From NCBI GenBank assembly GCA_034435395.1, contig DAOTXK010000205.1, positions 1 to 8,105 of the forward strand: a stretch of DNA of 8,105 nt, written 5' to 3'. Positions within the stretch are counted from its first letter, which is position 1, and each line of letters begins with the position of its first letter. The notes below the pieces were generated by a model. It saw only the letters and a list, made by a program, of their open reading frames with translations. It ran no database searches and was not told where the DNA came from. Positions 1-6,022 of the stretch are shown here, piece after piece. Origin of the DNA: DAOTXK01 sp034435395 (GTDB lineage: Bacteria > Chloroflexota > Anaerolineae > Aggregatilineales > Ch27). Position numbers and translations under genes: made by a program.

Positions 1-1
1 G

Positions 2-739
2 GGCGTCAACAGCAAAGATGTGATCGTGGAGGTGCTGGAGGAATCCAGCCGCGGGCTGTTTGGGATCGGCGGCAGGCCCGCCCGGGTCCGGCTGACTCTG
101 CTCGCCCCCCCTTCCCGCCCCGAACCATCTCCCCCGGCTGTGTCCAGGCCCCGAACCCGACAGAAGCCCCGCAAGGCCAGACGAGCCGAAAAGCTCGCCC
201 TCGGGGATGAAGAGACTGACCTTGCCCTGGAAGAACCCAAGCTGACCCCGCCCCCGCCCGGCGATGAGGAGGCGCGGGTGGCCCTGGAAACGCTGGAGGA
301 GTTGCTGGCCAAGATGGGCGTCGCCGCCCAGGTGGAGGCCCGGTACGCCGAGCCAGCCGACGACAGCGAGGTCGGGCCGCTGGTCCTGCAGATCACCGGG
401 CCTGACCTGGGGGTGTTGATCGGGCGGCGCGGCGAGACGCTGGCCGCCCTGCAATACATCACCCGCCTGATCGTCAGCCGGGAGTTGCAGCGCCGGGCCA
501 ACCTGGTGGTGGACGTGGAGCATTATAAAGCTCGCCGCGAGAAGCGCCTGCACAGTCTGGCCCTGCGCATGGCCAAGCAGGCCACGCAGCGCGGGCAGAC
601 GGTGACGCTGGAACCGATGCCCGCTTATGAGCGCCGTATCATTCACCTCACCCTGCGGGATCGCACCGACGTGTACACGCAGAGCGTGGGCGAGGGCGAC
701 AGCCGCAAGGTGACCATTGTCCCGGTCAAAGATCGCTGA
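2..739 (+). CDS. jag: Jag/KhpB (EloR-type) RNA-binding protein, 5'-truncated by window edge
   Basis: A cytoplasmic RNA-binding protein with Jag-N, KH and R3H domains; in many bacteria it works with KhpA in RNA regulation linked to cell elongation and division. The frame is open from base 2, so the true start lies upstream and about 20-25 N-terminal residues are missing; the GTG at 20 is internal to the Jag-N domain. What is seen: the Jag-N signature VLEESSRGLFGIGGRPARV near the start; a Pro-rich, then basic, then acidic linker (about window codons 35-85); a KH domain with the GxxG loop as IGRRG (134-138, counted from the GTG at 20); and an R3H domain with R205-x3-H209, followed by the typical C-terminal stretch ending in VTIVPVKDR. 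The gene usually follows yidC in the rpmH-rnpA-yidD-yidC-jag cluster, so yidC is expected just upstream. The last two codons and the TGA coincide with the first unit of a 14-bp repeat array. Confidence 0.95.
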   Translation, partial: GVNSKDVIVEVLEESSRGLFGIGGRPARVRLTLLAPPSRPEPSPPAVSRPRTRQKPRKARRAEKLALGDEETDLALEEPKLTPPPPGDEEARVALETLEELLAKMGVAAQVEARYAEPADDSEVGPLVLQITGPDLGVLIGRRGETLAALQYITRLIVSRELQRRANLVVDVEHYKARREKRLHSLALRMAKQATQRGQTVTLEPMPAYERRIIHLTLRDRTDVYTQSVGEGDSRKVTIVPVKDR

Positions 740-849
740 CGGCTGATCGCTGACGGCTGATCGCTGACGGCTGACCGCTGATGGCTGACCGCTGACGGCT
801 GACCGCTGACGGCTGACCGCTGATAGCTGACCGCTTATGGCTGACCGCC
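731..849. repeat. 14-bp tandem repeat array, 8 full units plus a half unit
   Basis: Eight contiguous 14-bp units (731-842) and a 7-bp partial unit (843-849). Units 1-3 are identical, GATCGCTGACGGCT. Units 4-8 begin GACCGCT and carry GACGGCT, GATGGCT or GATAGCT second halves; unit 8 has an extra change (CGCTTAT). Each unit is itself two related heptamers, GA(C/T)CGCT and GA(C/T)(G/A)GCT, so the array probably grew by duplication of a 7-mer and then of the 14-mer. It begins inside the jag CDS (Asp, Arg and stop codons) and fills most of the jag-peptidase gap. Repeats of this TCAGC-rich type are common between genes in several large-genome environmental phyla, and on the opposite strand they give spurious Ser/Ala/Val/Gln-rich reading frames. 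No function can be assigned. Confidence 0.95.
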
Positions 850-891
850 TCCGCCCTGAGTGTTTCCGGGTAGGGTGAGGGAAAACCGCCG

Positions 892-2586
892 ATGTCTTCC
901 GTTGACCGTCGCCGTCTCCTGCTCGGCCTCCTGCTGCCGCTGCTCCTGCTGCCCGTCGGGCCTGCCGCCGCCCAGGCCCGAGTCCAGGAACTGACCGGCA
1001 CCATCGACGACGCCAACGACCTGATCTTCTACGACCTCTACGATCTCCCGGCGGGGCATACCCTTTATGTCTACGCAGCAGCCACCTCCGGGAACCTGGA
1101 CACCTACCTGATGCTGGGGGATATCGACTTCCAGGATATCTACCAGGAAGATGACGACGGCGGCGGCGGGACCAACTCCGCCCTGGAGTACCTGATCGCC
1201 GAAGGCGGCGATTACACCCTGGCCGTCACCCGCTACGACGAAACCACCGCTGGCGACTTCCGGCTGTTGATCGGCCTGGATGCGCCGGAAGTGATGACGG
1301 GCCGGGCCGCGCCGACCGGGCATGAGCTGGCGGTGTACTACGGCGCGCTGCCGCTGGGAGCCTACGAAGTGACGGATTGCAGTCGGCTCGCCGAGCGGCC
1401 CGTCCTCAGCGGCCCTGAGCAACGCCTGGAAACCGACTACTTCGTGCTGCATTACACGGCGGAGGGCCGGGACGCCGCCACCCCTGATTTTGCCCGGGAG
1501 GTGTCCCGCATCCTGGACCGCATCTGGAAGCGGGAGGTCCTGGAGCTGGGCTGGCCGCCTCCTCCGACCGACTGCGGCGAGGGCGGCGATACACGCTACG
1601 ACATCTACCTGATGGACATCCTGGATGAGGGCATATTGGGCTATTCCATGCCGGAATCGGTGCTGGGGGACAATCCGCTCTCCCACCTGCCGGAGGAGTG
1701 GGCGGCCTACAGCTATCTGGTGATCGACAACGACTTCAGCGGCTACCGCGACCCCTTCGCCATCATGCTGACCACCGCCGTCCACGAATTTAACCATTCC
1801 ATCCAGTTCGGCTACGATATCGCCGATGCGGGCGGCGAGTGGTATTACGAGGCCACCGCCGTGTGGATGGAGACCCAGGCCTTTCCGGAAGTCGAGGACG
1901 CCACGCCTTACGTGCCCGATCTGTTTGCCTACCCTGACCTGTGCATCGGCAGCACGCCGGACGATCCGGCCCACGACGCCCGCATCTACGCCGAGTGGCT
2001 GCTGATCGATTCGCTGGCCCAGGATTATGGGCCGGGGGTCGTCCGGCGGCTGTGGGAGCTGATCGCCATTTACGAGGGGATGGATAGCTTTTACCAGTTG
2101 TTGGACGAGCTGGGCACCACGCCCCAGGCCGTGATGCAGCGCCTGGCCATCCGTAACCTGCTGCTGGACTACGACCTGGCGGCCAGCTTTCCGGGCCGGG
2201 TGCGGGTGGAAAGCGCCGTCAACGGGTTCGGGCGGTTCGGGCCGGGCCGGAACGGGGTGCAGGAATTGGGCGTGGATTATGTGCTGGTGACCAAGCCGCT
2301 GGTGTATACCTTCGCCGTCGAGCCGCCCACCCTGGCCCTGACGCTGGTCGGGGTGGACCTGGCCGCTAGCGCCGCCTATGTCTTTGACCTGGGGCAGCGC
2401 GGCACGGTCGATACCGCCCCGTTTGATTTCACGTATCTGATCATCCTGAACACCGGGGTCCACCGCGATACCGGGTCCTGCACCATGACCGACTGGGTGT
2501 TGACGGCCAGCGACGGCTCCGCCGAGTCCCCGTCCCAGCCAGAAGGCAAAATCTGGGATGCGGCCCACTTCGTCCCGGCGAGTTAG
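892..2586 (+). CDS. Secreted zinc metallopeptidase with N-terminal PPC-like domain (gluzincin type)
   Basis: Predicted exported protease of 564 residues. Residues 1-28 are a Sec-type signal peptide: a basic start (VDRRR), a Leu-rich core and a PAAAQA cleavage region, with no lipobox Cys. Residues 31-131 resemble a bacterial pre-peptidase C-terminal (PPC) domain, with a DTYLML strand, the acidic turn EDDDGGGGTNS and a GDYTLAV strand, although PPC domains more often lie C-terminal. The catalytic region holds HEFNH (H298, E299, H302) and WYYEATAVWME, where E320 is the likely third zinc ligand, 18 residues past H302. This layout resembles the putative metalloproteases annotated as the MXAN_6640 family. 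The roughly 130 C-terminal residues look beta-rich and unassigned. Four cysteines (in TDCSRL, TDCGEG, DLCIGS and GSCTM) could form two disulfides. The ATG at 892 follows a GGGTGAGGG ribosome site (873-881). It is separated from jag by the 14-bp array and is probably transcribed on its own. Substrate unknown. Confidence 0.82.
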   Translation: MSSVDRRRLLLGLLLPLLLLPVGPAAAQARVQELTGTIDDANDLIFYDLYDLPAGHTLYVYAAATSGNLDTYLMLGDIDFQDIYQEDDDGGGGTNSALEYLIAEGGDYTLAVTRYDETTAGDFRLLIGLDAPEVMTGRAAPTGHELAVYYGALPLGAYEVTDCSRLAERPVLSGPEQRLETDYFVLHYTAEGRDAATPDFAREVSRILDRIWKREVLELGWPPPPTDCGEGGDTRYDIYLMDILDEGILGYSMPESVLGDNPLSHLPEEWAAYSYLVIDNDFSGYRDPFAIMLTTAVHEFNHSIQFGYDIADAGGEWYYEATAVWMETQAFPEVEDATPYVPDLFAYPDLCIGSTPDDPAHDARIYAEWLLIDSLAQDYGPGVVRRLWELIAIYEGMDSFYQLLDELGTTPQAVMQRLAIRNLLLDYDLAASFPGRVRVESAVNGFGRFGPGRNGVQELGVDYVLVTKPLVYTFAVEPPTLALTLVGVDLAASAAYVFDLGQRGTVDTAPFDFTYLIILNTGVHRDTGSCTMTDWVLTASDGSAESPSQPEGKIWDAAHFVPAS

Positions 2587-2594
2587 GTCGTGTT

Positions 2595-2674
2595 ACAATA
2601 GCGGCTATTTACAATAGCGGCTATTTACAATAGCGGCTATTTGCAATAGCGGCTATTTGCAATAGCGGCCATTG
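2595..2674. repeat. Five tandem 16-bp units, each an AATAGC-G-GCTATT palindrome
   Basis: Units 1-3 (2595-2642) are identical, ACAATAGCGGCTATTT. Unit 4 (2643-2658) changes the first A to G, and unit 5 (2659-2674) is GCAATAGCGGCCATTG. Units 1-4 each contain a 13-bp perfect palindrome around a central G (AATAGC/GCTATT); unit 5 has one mismatch. The units are only 37.5% GC (6 of 16), against a very GC-rich background. The stem is short and AT-rich with almost no loop, so it makes a poor RNA terminator hairpin and looks more like a DNA-binding palindrome. Every unit boundary also creates a -10-like hexamer: TACAAT at 2594, 2610 and 2626, and TGCAAT at 2642 and 2658. The array starts 8 bp after the peptidase stop and ends 85 bp before the kinase start, so it could be a regulatory array for the downstream genes. 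Confidence 0.95.
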
Positions 2675-2691
2675 AGGGCCGTGCCCGTGGC

Positions 2692-2709
2692 GTCAGCGGG
2701 AGCGCTGAC
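2692..2709. other. Perfect 7-bp inverted repeat with 4-nt loop
   Basis: GTCAGCG (2692-2698) and CGCTGAC (2703-2709) are exact reverse complements separated by GGAG. As RNA this is a stable GC-rich hairpin in the leader of the kinase gene. There is no run of T after it, so it is not a standard intrinsic terminator. The arm CGCTGAC also occurs in the 14-bp array at 731-849, so the hairpin may be an inverted remnant of that repeat family. Confidence 0.6.
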
Positions 2710-2759
2710 CAAACGTCCCGCCGGGGAAGCCGTTACCCCCCACATGAAGAAGCCTGACC

Positions 2760-3629
2760 ATGACTGTTATCGACTACCTGATTATGGGCCATGTGGCTCA
2801 CGACCGAACGCCGCAGGGGCCGGTGCTGGGCGGCACGGTGTCCTATGCCGCCATCACGGCGCGGGCGATGGGGCTGCGCATCGGCATGCTGACCAGCGCC
2901 CGCCCGGACGACCCCGTCCTGCCGGGGCTGGACGGCATCGCGCTGCACCTCCTGCCCGCCGCCAGTTCCACCATCTTCGTCAACACCTACACGGCGCATG
3001 GCCGCGTGCAATACGTGCAGGGCCACGCCGGGCTGCTGTCCGCGGCGGACCTGCCGGGGGCCTGGGCGGGAGCGCCCATCGTCCATCTGGCCCCCATCGC
3101 CCGCGAGCTGGATGAGACGCTGGTGCCGGAGCGTTTCCCCGGCGCGCTGGTCGGGATCACGCCGCAGGGTTACATGCGGTCCTGGGATGGCGACGGGCGC
3201 GTCTCCGGCATCCCCTGGGCGGAAGCGCCACGCCTGCTCCCCGCCGCCGCCGTCACCGTGCTCAGCGAGGAGGACCTGGGACTCTCCGAGGCGCTGGAGC
3301 GCGAGTATGCGGCGCTGGCCTCGCGGCTGGTCGTCACCCGCGAGGCGCGCGGGGCGACGCTCTACACCGGCGGGGTCCGGCAGGACTTCCCCACCATCAC
3401 CATCGCCGAAGCCCGGCACCCCACCGGGGCGGGGGACGTGTTCGCCGGGGCGCTGCTGGCCTATCTTCACCGCCACCCCGACGCCTGGGATGAGGCCATG
3501 AACGCGGCCTTACGCATCGCCAGCGTGTTTGTGGAGCGCTGCGAAGACATCGGCGCGCCATCGGCGGCATGTATGGCCCGGATCGTGGCCGATCCCCGCG
3601 TCCGAGAAGTGCTCACGCTGGACGGGTAA
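2760..3629 (+). CDS. PfkB/ribokinase-family carbohydrate or nucleoside kinase
   Basis: Cytoplasmic ATP-dependent small-molecule kinase of 289 residues, at the short end for the family. Seen: an N-terminal substrate-side glycine pair in VLGGTVSYAA (G24, G25); VHLAPIARELD (108-118), typical of the central sheet; VLSEEDL (167-173) at the position of the usual N-x-x-E-like motif; VVTREARGATLY (191-202); and the C-terminal ATP/anion-hole signature PTGAGDVFAGALLAYL with the predicted catalytic base D226. One oddity is His (H220) at the first position of this signature, where most members have Asp or Asn. The start is fixed by an in-frame TGA at 2745-2747, which makes the ATG at 2760 the first possible one; the ribosome site is weak (GAAGAAG at 2746-2752). 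It ends 14 bp before the amidohydrolase, which suggests co-transcription. The family includes ribokinase, fructokinase, adenosine and inositol kinases, and I cannot choose the substrate. Confidence 0.85.
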   Translation: MTVIDYLIMGHVAHDRTPQGPVLGGTVSYAAITARAMGLRIGMLTSARPDDPVLPGLDGIALHLLPAASSTIFVNTYTAHGRVQYVQGHAGLLSAADLPGAWAGAPIVHLAPIARELDETLVPERFPGALVGITPQGYMRSWDGDGRVSGIPWAEAPRLLPAAAVTVLSEEDLGLSEALEREYAALASRLVVTREARGATLYTGGVRQDFPTITIAEARHPTGAGDVFAGALLAYLHRHPDAWDEAMNAALRIASVFVERCEDIGAPSAACMARIVADPRVREVLTLDG

Positions 3630-3643
3630 GGGCGTCCGCCGCC

Positions 3644-5257
3644 ATGATCACCATCGACCGCATTCTCTTTAATGGGCATATCCGCACGCTGGACCCGGCA
3701 CAGCCAATCGTGAGCGCCCTGGCCGTGATTGGCGAGCGGATCGTCGCCAGGGGCGATGACTCGCTGCGCGCCCTGGCCGGGCCAGGCACCGCGCTGGATG
3801 ATCTCGGCGGGCGGGCGGTCCTGCCCGGCCTGACCGACGCCCACCTGCACTGGTCCGGGCTGGCCCGCGCCTTACCAAGCGTGGACCTGTTCGGAGTGCT
3901 GACCAAGGACGAAGCCCTGCGCCGCGTGCGGGCGCGCGTCGAACAAACTCCGCCCGGCGAGTGGGTCACCGGGCGGGGCTGGCTGCAAGACCTCTGGCCA
4001 GACCCGGCCTTTCCCACCGCCGCCGACCTGGACGCGGCGGCCCCGGATCACCCGGTTTATCTCAGCGCCAGGAGCGGACACGCCGCCTGGGTCAACAGCG
4101 CCGCCCTGCGGCTGGCCGGCCTCACCGCGGAGACGCCCGACCCCGACGGCGGGGCCATCCAGCGCGACTCCGCCGGGCGTCCCACCGGCATCCTGCTGGA
4201 AGACCCGGCGATGAAGCTGGTGAGCGACCTGATCCCGGAGCCGTCGCCAGAGACGCTGGCCGACTGGATGGGCCAGGCCCAGACGATGGCCTGGCGGGTC
4301 GGCCTGACCGGCTTCCACGACTTCGACGGCCCGGACTGCCTGGCGGCGTTACAAATTCTGCGGGAGCGCGGCCAGCTGGGCCTGCGGGTGGTCAAAAACG
4401 TCAACGATAGCTGGATCGCCCCGCTGCTGGAAGCGGGCATCCGCTGGGGCTTCGGCGACGACTGGATTCGGATCGGCGGCCAGAAGATTTTCGCCGACGG
4501 CGCGCTCGGCCCGCGCACGGCGGCCATGCTCGCCCCCTACGAGGGTGAGCCGGATAATTACGGCATCGTCGTCACCGAGAAGGAGGAAATGGCCGAGCGG
4601 GTGCTCAGAGCCAGCGCCGCCGGGCTGCCCTCGGCCATCCACGCCATCGGCGACCGGGCCGTGCATGACGTGCTGGACGTGTACGAGATGGCCCGCCGCC
4701 AGGAGGCCGAACAGGGTGTGCCCCGGTCAGCGCGACGCCACCGCATCGAACATGTGCAGGTCATCCACCCGGACGACGTGGGCCGTCTGGCTGCGCTGGG
4801 CCTGATCGCCTCCATGCAGCCCATCCATGCCACCGCCGATTACCCGATGGTGGACCGCTACTGGGGCGCGCGGGGGGAATGGGCCTACAACTTCCGCGCC
4901 CAGCTGGCGCGGGGCGTGATCCTGGCCTTCGGCTCGGATTCGCCGGTGGAGCCGCTGGACCCCCGGCAGGGCATCCACGCCGCCGTGACCCGCCGCCGCG
5001 CCGATGGCTCGCCGGGGCCGGACGGCTGGTATCCCCAGGGGCGGCTGACGCTGGATGAGGCGGTGCGCGGCTTCACCCAGGGTCCGGCTTACGCGGCGGG
5101 CCTGGAGGACCGGCTGGGCCGGCTCGCGCCGGGTTACCTGGCGGACCTGATCGTGCTGGCCGAGGACTGGTATACCATCCCGCCGGACGCCATCCTGACG
5201 ACGGAGGTGGTGGGGACGATGGTCGGCGGGGTGTGGCGGCATCGTGTTTTCGGTTAA
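3644..5257 (+). CDS. YtcJ-like metal-dependent amidohydrolase (Amidohydro_3 family)
   Basis: Cytoplasmic hydrolase of 537 residues, the usual length for YtcJ/N-substituted formamide deformylase relatives, which cleave C-N bonds of amides or formamides. The TIM-barrel metal-site motifs are all visible: H67-x-H69 in TDAHLHW after the first barrel strand; a lysine (K281) in GGQKIFADGALG, possibly the metal-bridging residue; H333 in AIHAIGDRAVHD; H370 in RIEHVQ; and D432 in GSDSPVEPLDP. The N-terminal strand MITIDRILFNGHIRTLD and the C-terminal GYLADLIVLAED belong to the small beta domain of amidohydrolases. I chose the ATG at 3644, 14 bp past the kinase stop and preceded by AAGGG (3628-3632). 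The frame is open upstream to 3569, but that stretch overlaps the kinase and the family's typical start matches MITIDRILFNG. Substrate unknown; likely in one operon with the kinase and the next two genes. Confidence 0.92.
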   Translation: MITIDRILFNGHIRTLDPAQPIVSALAVIGERIVARGDDSLRALAGPGTALDDLGGRAVLPGLTDAHLHWSGLARALPSVDLFGVLTKDEALRRVRARVEQTPPGEWVTGRGWLQDLWPDPAFPTAADLDAAAPDHPVYLSARSGHAAWVNSAALRLAGLTAETPDPDGGAIQRDSAGRPTGILLEDPAMKLVSDLIPEPSPETLADWMGQAQTMAWRVGLTGFHDFDGPDCLAALQILRERGQLGLRVVKNVNDSWIAPLLEAGIRWGFGDDWIRIGGQKIFADGALGPRTAAMLAPYEGEPDNYGIVVTEKEEMAERVLRASAAGLPSAIHAIGDRAVHDVLDVYEMARRQEAEQGVPRSARRHRIEHVQVIHPDDVGRLAALGLIASMQPIHATADYPMVDRYWGARGEWAYNFRAQLARGVILAFGSDSPVEPLDPRQGIHAAVTRRRADGSPGPDGWYPQGRLTLDEAVRGFTQGPAYAAGLEDRLGRLAPGYLADLIVLAEDWYTIPPDAILTTEVVGTMVGGVWRHRVFG

Positions 5258-5264
5258 GATTAAA

Positions 5265-5275
5265 GGTCAGCCGTC
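5265..5275 (-). repeat. Isolated 11-bp match to the 14-bp array, inverted
   Basis: GGTCAGCCGTC in the gap after the amidohydrolase is the exact reverse complement of GACGGCTGACC, which occurs in the 14-bp array (for example at 794-804). It lies between genes, as expected for a remnant of a dispersed intergenic repeat, but a match of 11 bases in a GC-rich sequence could also be chance. Confidence 0.35.
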
Positions 5276-5296
5276 CGTGTGGTTGTTGAGGGCATG

Positions 5297-5971
5297 ATGG
5301 TTGACCCCAAACATTACGGGAAAGATTTCACCGGTCTGGGATACGACGATTTCAGCGCCGATGCGACCGGCACGTCCTGGCGCGGCCAGAGAAGCCTGGC
5401 CGGGCTGGTGGCCCGCTACCTGAGCGAGAGCCGCCGCCTGCCGGTTGCGTTCCACTCCACCGATGTCAAACGCCGCAATGAGGCGTTTATCAGCCACCGG
5501 GCGGAGGCGCTCGCCTCCACCGATGACCGGCGGCGCATCGTCAAGTTCCGCCTGGCGCTGGACGAGCGGGGCGCGTATTACGGCCTGACCATCGAGCGCC
5601 CGCACGGCCCGATGGATGCTGGCTGGGACTGGCCGCGCTTCATCCGAGCGGTGACGGGCGATCAGCGGTTGCAGCGGACCATCACCCAGGCCGAGACCGG
5701 GCGCGGCGCGCTGATGGTGGCCTTCATCACCCATAAAGACGAGAAGCAAGGGGCCAAGCTATCCTGGGATGAGGCCGGAGTCCATGACTATCCGGTCGCC
5801 GCGCGGCTGAAGCTGCTGGACGGGCTGCCGGACTGCTACTGGATCGACCTGCACCTCCGCGCCCATATCTCCCGGAACGAAGCCATGGTGGCGCGCCTCG
5901 GCGTGGCCCGGACGATGGCCAGCTTCCTGGCTGACCTGCTGCCCATCTACGCAGCGGCGCTCCCGTCCTGA
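5297..5971 (+). CDS. Uncharacterised cytoplasmic protein, about 224 aa
   Basis: I do not recognise this family. It has no signal peptide or membrane segment, so it is probably a soluble cytoplasmic protein. It is rich in charged and aromatic residues. Visible blocks are KHYGKDFTGLGYDDFSAD at the N terminus, VAFHSTDVKRRNEAFISHR, a strand-like VKFRLALDERGAYYGLTIE, GWDWPRFIRAV, and a helical C terminus (VARTMASFLADLLPIYAA). Alternating strands and helices suggest a compact alpha/beta domain. The start is ambiguous: ATG 5297 has GAGGG (5288-5292) 4 nt upstream and is preferred; ATG 5294 would be too close to it, and GTG 5279 gives 230 residues with only a weak AAAGG. It follows the amidohydrolase by 39 bp and precedes the creatininase by 51 bp, so it probably shares their transcript. 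Its codon composition matches its neighbours and gives no sign of transfer. Confidence 0.75.
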   Translation: MVDPKHYGKDFTGLGYDDFSADATGTSWRGQRSLAGLVARYLSESRRLPVAFHSTDVKRRNEAFISHRAEALASTDDRRRIVKFRLALDERGAYYGLTIERPHGPMDAGWDWPRFIRAVTGDQRLQRTITQAETGRGALMVAFITHKDEKQGAKLSWDEAGVHDYPVAARLKLLDGLPDCYWIDLHLRAHISRNEAMVARLGVARTMASFLADLLPIYAAALPS

Positions 5972-6022
5972 GGGGTAGGAGGCTCCCGCTGTTCCGCTCG
6001 TCGAGTTCTGGGAGGATATCCC

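Noticed and set aside
731..849. CRISPR array
   Set aside because: The units are contiguous 14-mers without spacers and no cas gene is nearby. The same applies to the 16-bp array at 2595-2674.
726..1016. - strand frame with Ser/Ala/Gln-rich repeated peptide
   Set aside because: The repeated peptide is a translation of the 14-bp DNA array; its first part overlaps the peptidase signal peptide antisense. No independent evidence of coding.
835..2568. 577-residue open frame on the - strand opposite the peptidase gene
   Set aside because: Its product has no recognisable domain and is a low-complexity mix typical of antisense frames in GC-rich genes; the + strand frame has a signal peptide and a full HExxH...E site.
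2595..2674. Intrinsic terminator of the peptidase gene
   Set aside because: The palindromes are AT-rich with almost no loop and lack a following T-run, so RNA stems would be weak.
2672..3115. 147-residue + strand frame overlapping the kinase start
   Set aside because: Starts in the last 16-bp repeat unit and runs in another frame through the kinase, whose motifs are intact; no domain visible.
3569..3643. Upstream extension of the amidohydrolase to 3569
   Set aside because: It would overlap the kinase CDS and adds an Arg/Ala-rich stretch unlike the family; the ATG at 3644 gives the expected N-terminal strand.
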